From the NCBI RefSeq assembly GCF_000283155.1, contig NW_004454229.1:6013439-6077438 (forward strand): a stretch of DNA of 64,000 nucleotides, in the 5' to 3' direction. How positions within the stretch are numbered: the stretch's first letter is position 1; each line of letters begins with the position of its first letter. The notes beneath the pieces were generated by a model. That model made no database searches, was not told where the DNA came from, and was given only the letters and a program-made list of their open reading frames with translations. This stretch comes from Ceratotherium simum simum. Its lineage: Eukaryota; Chordata; Mammalia; Perissodactyla; Rhinocerotidae. Of this stretch, positions 1-9,859 are shown piece after piece. A program made the position numbers and the translations under genes.

Positions 1-125
1 CCCCAGGCCCCAGTACTTGGGACTCCTTCCTATCTGGCAGGCCTGCCTGGTCTAGCCTGGTGGCCACTTGCCACAAGAAGGAGGCTTTCTCTGGAATGGG
101 CCAAATCCACCTATCCACCCATCCC

Positions 126-250
126 CCTAGCTCCTAGTGTGTGCCAGGCCTGGGCACTGGGACACAGAGACAAGCCAGATGCTGGTGCTTCCCTCGGAAG
201 CCCACAGTCTGGTGAGCGACACAGACCCTTAAACAAAAAAGGACTCTGAA
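126..250 (-). mobile_element. L2 LINE 3' end, antisense
   Basis: The stretch reads gtgtgccaggcctgggcac, then a cacagtctggtgagcgacac block and a run of As. This is the reverse-complement order of the L2 3' terminal region (short sizes-and-totals motif, then the antisense stop region). It is diverged and has no coding capacity. Confidence 0.65.
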
Positions 251-269
251 TGGATCAGTGTCAGGACAC

Positions 270-440
270 AAATCCCCCTTCCCCCCACACAAGGTCTGCC
301 TTCCCTTATCCTTCCTCCAGCGTGGTCACTGCCTCCATGAAGCCTTCCCTGACCCTGCCACCCTCTCCCCACGTGGTTGGCTGCTCCCATGCATGCTGGG
401 CATCCCTCCCCTGCAACCCTTCCCATGTGAGGTAAGTGTG
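270..440 (+). mobile_element. L2 LINE 3' fragment, sense
   Basis: The block containing catgaagccttccctgaccc is the hallmark of the L2 ORF2 C-terminal/3' region on the sense strand. It lies directly after an antisense L2 tip, so two independent L2 relics abut here. Confidence 0.6.
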
Positions 441-454
441 TCCACACCTCGGGG

Positions 455-615
455 GGCAAAGCGCTGTGCTACTGTTTCAACTAACCTCTCAACAGACTTG
501 CTAGATAGATCAATTAGCTCCTTTTACAGATGAGGAAACCGAGGCCCAGAAGGTGAAATGACTTCTGAGTAACACGCCTAGAGAGAAGGAGACCTGGGAT
601 TCCAGACTACAGTCC
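455..615 (-). mobile_element. MIR SINE, antisense
   Basis: The conserved MIR core is visible as cttttacagatgaggaaacc followed by gaggcccagaaggtgaaatg. This is the antisense form of the core region of this tRNA-derived ancient mammalian SINE. Confidence 0.8.
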
Positions 616-734
616 TCGGCCGGGATACAGTGATCCCCCCACACGCTCCCCCACCAGGCCGCCCACAGGCCCAGGGAGCCATTGCCAGGGGCACCACACA
701 CACCGAGGAGCACCCCTCAGCCATTCTACTGTGA

Positions 735-875
735 GATGTCCGGGCTAAAGCAGCCCTGAAAGACCACCTCATCTCAGCCCCCCGTTTACAGAAAAGGCAG
801 ACTGGGGCCCACGGAGAGCAAGCGCTTGTCCAAGGCCACACGGCCAGCGGCCCAGTCAGGCCCAGACCCAGCCCT
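735..875 (-). mobile_element. MIR SINE, antisense, diverged
   Basis: The order cccgtttacagaaaaggcag, then gtccaaggccacacggccag, then ccagacccagccct follows the antisense MIR core and head. It is more diverged than the neighbouring copy. Confidence 0.6.
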
Positions 876-1009
876 CTGGAGTGCCCGTCAGGCGTTCCCT
901 CCACGGTGCCTCGCTGCTTCTCTTGAAGGCAGCCGGGGCAGGGCACGCTCTCCTCGGCATCCTGGGAGAGACGGGACGTGTGTAAGGACAACCTGGTTTT
1001 TGTGTATCG

Positions 1010-1115
1010 CAAAGGTCTCCCATCAGCTCTGCGAGGCGGGGGTCATCGTTAACCCCGGGGGGGAGTGAGGAAACTGAGTCTGCGAGGTGATGGGGGCCCG
1101 GCCAGGATCCAAGCC
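1010..1115 (-). mobile_element. MIR-like SINE fragment, antisense
   Basis: The segment gtgaggaaactgagtctgcg followed by gccaggatccaagccaggtc resembles an antisense MIR core. It overlaps the left part of a CpG-rich stretch, so its CpGs may predate or be part of that island. Confidence 0.55.
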
Positions 1116-1570
1116 AGGTCTGTGTGGCGAAAAGCGCGGCGAGGACGCCGGGCTGCCGGCCTCCACGACGTGGCACTCCACGTGTACAGAGGTGATCTCA
1201 TCGGGCCTCACCGAGGCGTGCGGCTGGTGACACGTGACCTGCGCTTCCGATGCCCGTCAGCGCCGCAGCGTCTTTGCTTCAGACGGATGCTGGCGTCTCA
1301 GCGTGCCATCCTAACGGATGCTTCTGGTTAGAGAACACGGTGAACAGGGCCGGAGGGCCGCCTGGGCTCAGGGCGTGACTTCCCGAAGTCCGCCTGCTTT
1401 CTCCTCACCCTTCCCGCTGCCAGGTTTTGCCGGCTGAGCTGGGGCAGCTCACCGCCAAGCACGGGGACCCCGTCAGCGGGCCGGCCATGAATGAGTGCAG
1501 TGTTTGGGACCAGTCAACAAGATGGATGTTGTTTCGTTTCGGCTCCACGCACCGTAAACATTCTGGGGCA
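1020..1570. promoter_or_regulatory. Small CpG-rich island, no gene attached
   Basis: By hand count, 1081-1320 holds about 27 CpG with 75 C and 84 G in 240 bases. That gives an observed/expected ratio near 1 and GC near 66 percent, against strong CpG depletion in most of the window. CpGs continue at a lower density to about 1570. No recognisable promoter element or coding exon is attached. It could be an orphan CpG island, an enhancer or a promoter of an unrecognised transcript. The regulatory role is inference; the base composition is directly seen. Confidence 0.5.
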
Positions 1571-1774
1571 GACGCAGCTCCAGGTGGCTTGCTGGCCTGC
1601 ACTCGGCAGCTGGGCCAGGCTGCAAAGGCCCATTAACGTGGACATAAACAAGGAGGGCTGGGGGTGGAAGGCGGGGAGGCCGCTGGGGTCTGTCCCACTT
1701 TCAGAGACAAGAACACAAAGGAAGAAATCCGGGAGCCAGGCTGGAGGTGGAGGCAGCCCAGCAGCAGGAACGAG
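1571..1774. other. Unassigned GC-rich sequence
   Basis: I see no coding signal or recognisable repeat here. Confidence 0.4.
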
Positions 1775-1890
1775 GCCCCGCCTGGTTCCAATCCTAGCTC
1801 TGATGCTGATCCACCCCGTGGCCTTCGACAAATCTCACACCTTGCCCAGCCTCAGTTTCCTCATCTGGGAAAACAGGAAAAGGCTTGACA
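1775..1890 (+). mobile_element. MIR SINE, sense
   Basis: The order ggttccaatcctagctctga, then a diverged acctt region, then agcctcagtttcctcatctg is the MIR head-to-core order on the plus strand. Confidence 0.8.
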
Positions 1891-1984
1891 GTCAGGCTGC
1901 AGTGAGCCCTCAGAAATTCTTTACGAATGAGCTGACTGCACAGCCGCTGCTTCAGGACAAGGACACATCCAGTCCATTCCGGCC

Positions 1985-2225
1985 CAGCGGTGAATAGCAC
2001 GGGCTTTAGAGACAACCTCCCTGGTCTGGAATCTGAACTTTACCATTCACCTGGCACGGTCTTGGCCAGGTAACCTAACCTCCTGGAGCCTCCATTCCCT
2101 ATCTGTAAAATGCAGACGATCATACTCGTGAGGGTCAAATGAGATAAAGCCCATAGGCGCTGGGCTCACGGCCCGGCACAGTCAATAAAAGGTCACTCTC
2201 ATTCTGTTATTATTTGTATCCAAGT
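1985..2225 (+). mobile_element. MIR SINE, nearly full length, sense
   Basis: The tRNA-like head (atagcacgggctttagagac), the core (ctccattccctatctgtaaa) and the 3' part (gagataaagcccataggcg, then gtcaataaaaggtcactctc) are all present in order. This is one of the more complete MIR copies in the window. Confidence 0.85.
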
Positions 2226-2429
2226 CTCACACAGCCTCGCCCAGAGTGGGCTCTGAGGATGAAGCGATGGCCAAGGCTGGGGGATGGCCAGGTCTTCTGG
2301 GATTCTCCTCTCCTGGTCTAAGATGATCTTTGGATCCCGGAGCAAGCACTCAGCCTGCCAGGCGCCATGTGGGCCTCACAGCCTGGCCCCAGACATCATG
2401 CCCCAGGCCCGTGGGGGAGGCAGTCCAAC
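2226..2429. other. Unassigned sequence
   Basis: No repeat or gene recognised. Confidence 0.4.
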
Positions 2430-2812
2430 TTGACGAACATCAATTCTCCAAGAGCCAGCTGGCCAAAAATCAATGTGTCAAATGACCAATTCATCAAAAG
2501 CCAATTAGTCACAAATTACTTCGCCAGATGGCAACGTTCCCAAATTACCCAAACAGTTACCCAAAACTTGTTTACTTTAACCATTTACAAAGATGACAAA
2601 AATTTGTGTTGAAGGAGATGGTTTTACTTTTAGTTAATAAGTTTTCATTTTGTGTTCAGAGCAGCATTTTAAAAAATATTAAACTGGTCAAAATCAAGGA
2701 TCATGGGTTGGTTTAGTCATCTTATTTAGTATTTACCATTCAGTTTATTTCATTATCAGTAATCAGATGTCAGTGTTTCATACAGGAAATCTTGAAGTAA
2801 CACCGTGCAGTA
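2430..2812. other. AT-rich segment, possible old DNA-transposon remnant, left part
   Basis: Composition falls sharply in GC from 2430. The motif CCAATT or CCAAAAATCAAT recurs at short intervals (gaccaattcatcaaaagcc, then gccaattagtcacaaattac). This suggests a decayed element with internal short repeats, but I cannot name the family. An LTR follows directly and AT-rich sequence resumes after it, so the two AT-rich parts may belong to one interrupted element. Confidence 0.3.
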
Positions 2813-3242
2813 GGTTAAACAGTGGCCCCTGAAAAGATACGTCCACGTCAAATCTCTGGAACCTGAGAATGGGATCTTATACAATAGGGTCTTTGCAGAT
2901 GTAATGAAGTGAAGGATCTTGAAATGAGGAGATTTTCCCCAGATAATCCCAGTGGGCTCTAAATCCAATGAGAAGTGTTCTTACGACAGGCACACAGAGG
3001 AGACACACACAGACAGAGAGGAGGAGACAACGTGGCCACAGAGGCGGAGCCTGGAGTGATGCGGCCACCAGCCACGGAACACCAACAGCCACCAGACGCT
3101 GGAACAGGTGAAGGCGGGTTCTCCCCTGGAGCCGCCACAGCGAGTACCTGCTTCCACAACTCGAGAGAAGAAACGTCCGTTGTTTTTAAGCCACCAAATT
3201 TGTGGTAATTTGTTACGGCAGCCTCAGGAAACTAATACACAT
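2813..3242 (+). mobile_element. LTR of a MaLR/ERVL-type element (MLT1-like)
   Basis: The sequence follows a known MaLR-type LTR layout. It has agatacgtccacgtc near the start, gggtctttgcagatgtaatg and gaaggatcttgaaatgagga in the middle, gtgatgcggccaccagccac further on, and it ends with tttgtggtaatttgttacgg and ggaaactaatacac. No internal retroviral coding sequence is attached, so it is a solo LTR. The exact subfamily is uncertain, and I could not read a clean 5-base target duplication. Confidence 0.7.
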
Positions 3243-3535
3243 TTTTTTAATCATTATTTTATGCATTTTCTGTTTTACCCATTGTTACCTTTTTTCCCTT
3301 AGGATTCTTTTGATAATTTCTCAAGAAACTTAGTAACTTTTGTTTGTTTATTTCTAGCAATTGACCCACAAGGTGTTACAGGCTGCTGATGCTACACTTC
3401 TTAGTTTATTTATTACTTTACCTATCTTTTAGGACTTTTTATGGTTTACAACCAAGGTTTTTTACTCTTTATTTATAATTTCATATTTACAGTTAACGTT
3501 TATCAAATTTGATATCTACTCTCTAAACAAAATTA
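3243..3535. other. AT-rich segment, possible right part of an interrupted element
   Basis: Very AT-rich sequence continues after the LTR up to the start of L1 homology. It has no open frame of note. It may be the continuation of 2430-2812, or unrelated AT-rich DNA. Confidence 0.3.
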
Positions 3536-4464
3536 ATGAATCAAATCCAGCAATATAGAAAAAGGATAATTGATCTCGACCCCAAAGAACAAAGGAGAAG
3601 AGCTGTATGATCAGGTCAACAGATGCGGAAAAAGCAATTCCTATTCATGATAAAAACTCTCAGCAAACTAGGAATAGAAAAGAACTTCCTCAATATAATA
3701 AAGCACATCAATGATACACGATAGCTAACATCAAGCTTAGCGGTGAAAAACCGAATGCTTTCCCCTAAGATTGGTAACAAAGCAAGGATGTCCATACTCA
3801 CCACTTCTAGTCAACACTTTATTAGAGGTCCTAGTTAGTGCGATTAGGCAAGGAAAGAAAAAAGCATGAAAATAGGAAAAGAAGAAGCATAACTCTTTAT
3901 TCTCAGATGACGTGATTGTTTACGCAGACAACCCTAAGGAAGCTCCAAAAACAAAAACATAGACTAAATTAATTTAGCAACACGGTAGGATACAAGGTCA
4001 ACATATAAAAATCAACTGGAATTCTGTATACTAGAGGAAATAATGGGAAAATGGAATTTAAAGAGCAATATCACATACAATAACAACAAAAACATAAAAT
4101 GCTTAGAAACAAAGTTAACAAAAGTTATGTAAGACCTTTACAATCAACACTACTAAACACTGCTGAGAAAAAGCAAAGAAGACCTAAATAAATGGGGAGA
4201 GATACTGTGTTCATGGATGAAAGATTCAATGTTGTTAAGATGTCAATTCTATTCAAATTGATCTATAAATGTAATGCCATCCCAATCAAAGTTCCAGCAG
4301 GCTTTTTAGAAAAACTTGACAAGTTGATTCTAAAATATATATGAAAACATTAAGGACCTAGAACAGCCAAAACAATACTGAAAATGAAGAACAAGATTGG
4401 AGGACTCACACTATCTGATTTCAAGACTTTCTATAAGCTACAGTAATTAAGACAGTGTGGTGTT
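3536..4464 (+). mobile_element. Older L1 LINE, ORF2 part, left of a nested insertion
   Basis: This matches the L1 ORF2 reverse-transcriptase region in order (aatccagcaatatagaaaaa, then gcagaaaaagcaattcc-like sequence, then the ctaagattggtaacaaagca block). It is full of stops and indels. It ends at cagtaattaagacagtgtgg, which resumes at 6688 after a younger L1. The older element is therefore split into two parts, 3536-4464 and 6691-7370. Confidence 0.85.
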
Positions 4465-4714
4465 ACAGAAGGAAAGTACTTCAACATAATAAAGGCCATA
4501 TATGACAAACCCACAGCTGACATCATACTCAACAGTGAAAAACTGAAAGCTTCTCCTCTAAGATCAGGAAGAAGACAAGGATGCCCACTCTCACCTCTCT
4601 TATCCAGCATAGTACTGGAAGTCCTAGCCAGAACAATTAGACAAGAAAAATAAACAAATAAAAGGCATCCAAATTGGAAAGGAAGAAGTAAAGCTGTCAC
4701 TATTTGGGGACAAC

Positions 4715-5017
4715 ATGATTTTATATATAGAAAACCCTAAAGATTCCACCATAAAACTATTAGAAATGATAAACAAATACCGTAAAGTTGCAGGGTACAA
4801 AATCAATATACAAAAATCTGTTGTGTTTCTATACACTAACAACAAACTAGCAGAAAGAGAAATAAAGAATACAATCCCATTTACATTCAAAACAAAAAGA
4901 ATAAAATACCTAGGAATAAATTTAACCAAGGAGATGAAAGACTTGTACACTGAAAACTATAAGACGTTTTTGAAAGAAACTGAAAGACATTCCATGCCTG
5001 TGGATGGGAAAAATTAA
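4715..5017 (+). pseudogene. L1 ORF2p reverse-transcriptase fragment 1
   Basis: An open stretch of about 100 codons encodes a recognisable piece of L1 ORF2p downstream of the reverse-transcriptase active site (…YKINIQKS…, [16 protein letters not shown]). In an intact L1 this region belongs to a protein of roughly 1,275 residues with endonuclease and reverse-transcriptase activity that acts on its own RNA. Here it lacks the endonuclease, most of the reverse transcriptase and any start context. It overlaps the next fragment in another frame, so a frameshift separates them. It cannot be functional. Confidence 0.85.
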
Positions 5018-5237
5018 CATTGTTAAAATGTCCATATTACCTAAAGCAATCTACAGATTCAATGCAATCCAAATCAAAATCCCAAGGGCATTTTTCACAG
5101 AAATAGAACAAAAAATCCTAAAATTTGTATGGAACCAAATAGCCAAAGCAATCCTAAGAAAAAAGAACAAAGACAGAGGTATCACGCTCCCTGATTTCAA
5201 ACTATGCTACAAAGCTACAGTAACCAAAACAGCATGA
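5004..5237 (+). pseudogene. L1 ORF2p fragment 2, after a frameshift
   Basis: It continues the same ORF2p in a different frame ([24 protein letters not shown], then …[10 protein letters not shown]). Its start overlaps the end of the preceding fragment by 14 bases. The change of frame shows an indel in this copy. This is the region after the palm/thumb domains; it ends at a stop within the element. Confidence 0.85.
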
Positions 5238-5720
5238 TACTGGCAGAAAAACAGACACACAGATCAATGGAACAGAACTGAGGGCCCAGAAATAAACCCA
5301 CACACATATGGACGACTAATTTACGACAAAGGAGCCAAGAACATATAACAGAGAAAGGAAAGTCTCTTCAATAAATGGTTTGGGGAAAACAGGACAGCCA
5401 CACACAAAAGAATGAAAGTAGACCACTATCTTACACCATACCCAAAAATCAACTCAAACTGGATTAAAGACTTGAATGTACGACTTGAAACCATAAAACT
5501 CCTAGAATAAAACATAGGCAGTATGCTCTTTGACATTGGTCTGAGCAATATCTTCTTGGATATGTCTCCTCAGGCAAGGGAAACAAAAGCAAAAATAAAC
5601 AAATGGGACTACATCAAAATAAAAAGCTTCTGTATGGCAAAGAAAACCATCAACAAAACAAAAAGACAACCTACTAAATGGGAGAAGATATTTGTAAATC
5701 ATATATCTAATATGCTTTAA

Positions 5721-5855
<135 letters not shown>

Positions 5856-6163
5856 TAGGTGGCCAACAGGCACATGAAAAGATGTTCAACATCAGTAATT
5901 ATTAAGGAAATGCAAACCAAAACCACAATGAGCTACTGTCTCACACCCATTAGAATGGCTATTATCAAAAAGACAAGAAATAACAAGTGTTGGAGAGGAT
6001 GTGGAGAAGAGGGAACCCTCATACACTGCTGGTAGTAATGTAAACTGGTACAGCCACTATGGAAAACAGTATGGAGATTCCTCAAAAAATTAAGAATAGA
6101 ACTACCATATAATCCAGTGATTCCACTTCTGGGTATTTATCCAAAGAACACGAAAACACTAAT

Positions 6164-6355
6164 TTGAAAACATGCATCCCCATGTTCATTGCAGCATTCT
6201 TTACAATAGCCAAGAAAGAGAAACAACCTAAGTCTCCAGTGACGGATGAATGGATAAAGAAGATATGGCTGTGTGTGTGTGTATATATATATACACACAC
6301 ACACACAGTGGAATACTACTCAGCCATAAAAAAGATGAAACCTTGCCATTTGTGA
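6164..6355 (+). pseudogene. L1 ORF2p C-terminal fragment
   Basis: The frame contains MFIAAFFTIAK, which is the conserved ORF2p C-terminal segment seen again in the copies near 47.6 and 53.0 kb. It then runs into an expanded GT/AT/AC tract that codes for a low-complexity VCVYIYTHTHT stretch before rejoining the VEYYSAIKK motif. Confidence 0.8.
6270..6307. repeat. (GT)n(AT)n(AC)n microsatellite, palindromic
   Basis: Six GT units, then AT units, then about seven AC units sit where other L1 copies of this window have a short tatatata tract. Positions 6270-6305 form a perfect 36-base self-complementary sequence, so it can extrude a hairpin. It arose inside the L1 after insertion. Confidence 0.9.
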
Positions 6356-6687
6356 CAACATAGATGGACCTTGAGGGTATTATGTTAAGCAAAATAAGAC
6401 AGACAGACAAAGACAATTACTGTATGATTTCACTAATGTGGAATCTAAAAAACAAAACGAACAAACAAAACAAAACAAACTCATAGAAGCAGACAACAGA
6501 CTGCTGGTTACCAGAGGGGAAGGGAGGTTGGGGGAGGGCAAAATGGGTAAAGGGGGGCAATTATATGGTGACAGATGGAAACTACACTTTTGGTAGTGAC
6601 ATGCTGTAGTATATACAGATGTCGAATTATAATGTCGTATGCCTGAAACCTACATGTTATAAACCAAAGTTACCTCAACAAAAAAAA

Positions 6688-7370
6688 AAGACAGCGTGGC
6701 ATTGGCCTAAGAATAGACATATAAATCAATGGAACAAATAGAAAGTCTACATATAAACTCACACTAATATGGTCAATTGATTTTTCACAAAGGTGCCAAG
6801 ACAAACCAGGGAAAGAAGGAAAGAAGTCTTTTCAACAACGTTGCTAAAACAACTGGACAACTCACAGGAAAAGATGAACCTTGACCCTCATCTCATACCA
6901 TTCACAAAAACTAATTCACAACGCATCATCAACCTATACTTAAAGCTAAAACGATAAAACTTCCGGGAGAGAGCACACCTCGGCACAGGCAAAGGTTTCT
7001 TAGAATACAAAAAGCAGGAAACATAAAAGAGAAAGTTGATAAGTTGGACTGATTCAAAATTAAAAATCTGTTCTTTGAAAAACACCATTTAGAAAATGAA
7101 AAGGCAAGGCAGAGACCGAGAGAAAATCTTCCCCACACATATATCTATCAAGCCTTGTATACCGAATATATAAAGAATTCTTACAACTCAATAATAAAAG
7201 GATAAACAACCCAACTGAAAAATGGACAAAGGACTTGAATAGACACTTTTGGAAGGAAGAGACGCACATGCCAACGTGCACATGATAAGATGCAAAGATG
7301 TTCTACATGTTTAGCCATCAGAGAAATTAAAATAAAACCAGGAGTCCATAGCCACACCGCTTGTTGGAAT
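6688..7370 (+). mobile_element. Older L1 LINE, continuation right of the nested insertion
   Basis: It resumes the older L1 exactly where 4464 stopped (agacagcgtggcattggcct, then tcaatggaacaaatagaaag, then ggtcaattgatttttcac). It continues through the region downstream of the reverse transcriptase to about 7370, with many stops. Confidence 0.85.
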
Positions 7371-7545
7371 GTTGGTAACTGGACGCCCACTGCAGGGCTG
7401 ATGACTGCTGCTGTGACGAAGTGCTTGCTTCTTGCTGGCCAGTTCTGGAGAGAAAACAAAATCCAAGTCCAGTGGCAGCTCCGGGTCTGGATGACACACC
7501 TGGCTTCACGGTAGCGACCTCCTTTTCTTGCTTATGAGTAGGAAG
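7371..7545. other. Unassigned sequence
   Basis: No confident repeat or gene. It lies between the end of the older L1 and an antisense L2. Confidence 0.35.
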
Positions 7546-7860
7546 GAGTCAGAAAAACCTAGAGGAGATGACTCTTGAGCTAAATCCTGGAAGATTATTT
7601 GCCAGGAAGATAGGGCAACAAAGGGCATCAAAACTGCAAAGACCAGTATCCAGCCAGTCACGCGACAGCTGGAGGGAGCTGGGAGCTTTGAGTATCTCAG
7701 AGCTGGGACCAGGAAGCCCAGGAAGTAAGATGAGCAAGGGCTGGGGCAGGTGGGGCCTGGTGGACCACGTCAGTAATCTTGGACCTTGTCCTCTACCCAT
7801 GATGGAGTCATAGATTCTATCACTCAGCCCAGGTCTGGACCAAATCCCAATATGCAAACC
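7546..7860 (-). mobile_element. L2 LINE fragment, antisense
   Basis: The order gactcttgagctaaatcctg, then caagggctggggcaggtggg, then cttggaccttgtcctctacc matches antisense L2 ORF2, where the region reads as weight-and-size style motifs rich in agg and ttgg. Stops prevent any reading. Confidence 0.6.
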
Positions 7861-7861
7861 A

Positions 7862-7930
7862 TGTTCATTCATTCATTCCTCATTTACTCAAGTATTCATT
7901 CAACAAACATTTACTGTACACCTATTGTCA
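7862..7930 (-). mobile_element. L2 3' tip, antisense
   Basis: The tip ttcattcattcattcctcat followed by attcaacaaacatttactg is the antisense L2 3' end with its short TGAA tail repeats. Confidence 0.7.
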
Positions 7931-7979
7931 ACATGCTTGTCTCTCAAGCCTAGAGGGCATCCCCATTCCCAGCCCCGGC

Positions 7980-8160
7980 TCTTTCTCCGGGATATGCAGC
8001 CACCATAGAGTGAGTACCTGTTGTGTGCCAGGAGCTGGGTCTGATGCTATATAAGCAAAATCTTATTTAATCCTCACGTCTTCTCCATTTTGCAGATGAA
8101 GAAATAAGAGGCTCAAAGAAGAAACTGATTCAAACCCAGGCTTATCTGACTCCCATCTGT
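7980..8160 (-). mobile_element. MIR SINE, antisense
   Basis: gagtacctgttgtgtgccag, then ttatttaatcctcacgtc, then ccattttgcagatgaagaaa and attcaaacccaggcttatc give the full antisense MIR order. Confidence 0.85.
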
Positions 8161-8719
8161 CTGTGCAGAAACAGTGGCCCGGCACAGGCTGCAAGTCAGG
8201 TCCTGTGACCAGCGCAGGGGGAGAGGTGGCCACAGTTCCATCCTTGAGGAACTCACAGCCGCCTGCCCGTCACTGCCTTTCCCATCAGAGGTGGAGCCAC
8301 CTTCCATCATAGAGGTCCAGGCAGGCCCCTAGATGCCCAGGCTGAGTGACCTTGGACTTGGTCTCACTGGCTCCCCTCTCCAGCTGCTCACGACAACAGA
8401 TGCTCTGTCCCTTTTCCTCCTAGAGGAACCACCAGGCCTGGAGTGGGGGCTGCCCTCGGAAATGACAAAGGGGGCAGGGCATAGTGCTAAGGTCCAGCCT
8501 CCTCCACTGCAAGCCCACACCTCTCTTCGGCGTGATCAGACCCTGGGCAAATACTGAAATTCCAGTTAGAGGCAAGTCCAATAAACAAATAGCAAATGCA
8601 ACCCCTAACGTCTCCAGGAGGCAGCCTCCCCAGCCCCTCTCTGGAGCTCCTGCCAAGTCTGTCCTCAATAGCCCAGCAACCACGGGCTCTGCACACTGCC
8701 ACCTCACCCCAGGAACCCC
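8161..8719. other. Unassigned sequence, no gene seen
   Basis: GC-moderate sequence with short overlapping open frames and no protein or repeat I can name with confidence. Confidence 0.4.
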
Positions 8720-8870
8720 TACTTGTGCTCTAAACGCTCTTCAGTGGCCCCTGTTCCCTAGGCCTGATGGTCCCCCACCTGCGTCCAGGGGATCCCTGAG
8801 CTGGCCGGGCTAAGTTCTCTGCCTCCTTATAGCCCCTCATTGCTCTGCTCCTGCCACACCCACTGTTATA
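8720..8870 (+). mobile_element. L2 LINE, sense, left part of a copy split by an LTR
   Basis: It contains aaacgctcttcagtggcccc and attgctctgctcctgccaca, sense-strand L2 ORF2 motifs. The copy resumes at 9213 after an MLT1-type LTR. Confidence 0.65.
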
Positions 8871-9212
8871 GACTGAATGTTTGTGTCCCCCCAAAATTCA
8901 TATGTTGAAACACTACTCCCACTGCAACGGTAGAAGGTGGGGTCTATGGGAGGTATTTAGGATTAGACGAGGTCCCGAGGGTGGAGCCCTCACGAATGGG
9001 ATTAGTGCCCTTAAGGGGTCATGAGAGAGCTTGCTTCTCTCTGCTCTCCCCCCTGTGAGGACACAGGGAGAAGATGGCCATCTATGAACAGGAAGCAGGT
9101 CCTCGCCAGACACTGAGTCTGCCGGTGCCTTGATCTTGAACTTCACAGCCTCCGGAACTGTGAGAAATAAATGCTTATTATGTTTTTGTAATAGCAGCTG
9201 AATAGACTAAGA
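8871..9212 (+). mobile_element. MLT1-type LTR (MaLR), nested in L2
   Basis: The LTR begins tgttatagactgaatgtttg and has tgggaggtatttaggattag, gagggtggagccctcacgaa and gggattagtgcccttaagg. It ends ctccggaactgtgagaaata and gaatagactaaga. These features agree with MLT1C-type LTRs. L2 sequence flanks both sides. No internal region is present. Confidence 0.8.
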
Positions 9213-9545
9213 ATCCGGCTTGTCCTCAAGCATGCCTTGGGAGCTTCGCTTCTTCTAGTTTCCGGTCGCTCTTCCCCAGGTCTGCGCAGCTCCTGGTCAC
9301 CAGTCAAGTCCCGGCAGGAACGCCACTTCACCGGCGAGGCTGTCCCTGCCGCTCTGGGAGGCTCACCAGCACACGTCCTGTTTGACCATCGACATAGCAC
9401 TCAGCGTCAATTAAAAGCATCTCCTTTCTTTGTTCCCATCTTTACTTTCGGCCCTCTGAAGGCAGGGACTCGGTCTGTTTTGATCACCACCCAGATCCGA
9501 GACCACTCCCTGGCTCGTAATGGGAATTCAACAAATATCTGTCCC
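9213..9545 (+). mobile_element. L2 LINE, sense, right part of the split copy
   Basis: It resumes with tcctcaagcatgccttggg, then cgctcttccccaggtctg, then gaaggcagggactcggtctg and attcaacaaatatctg, in the expected L2 3' order. Confidence 0.65.
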
Positions 9546-9785
9546 GGGCACAAATCCTGCAGGGCCCAGCTTAAACAACACGTCCTTGGCGAGACCTTCC
9601 CGGACACCCTTGCTCACATCCCTCAGAGGTGCAGACCTCACCAACCCCTCCCTCATCCCCCTCTCCCCTTAGTGCCGGAAGGCAAGGCCGTGGCCAATCC
9701 ATCTCCACGTCCAGCCCCTAACATGGGGACTGACCCGCCACAGGGGCTGAACATATTTTCACTGAATAAATAAATGAACGCAATT
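9546..9785 (+). mobile_element. L2 LINE 3' end, sense, second copy
   Basis: It contains gcgagaccttcccggacac, then ctccccttagtgccggaagg, and ends in ttcactgaataaataaatga, the L2 3' terminus. Confidence 0.7.
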
Positions 9786-9845
9786 CAGCTTCCCCACCTG
9801 TGATAAATGTAGAAGGGCTTTGTAAACTGTAGAGAGTGGTGCACA
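9780..9845 (+). mobile_element. MIR SINE core fragment, sense
   Basis: attcagcttccccacctgtg followed by gaagggctttgtaaactgta matches the MIR 3' half on the sense strand. Confidence 0.5.
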
Positions 9846-9859
9846 CTCACACACACACA

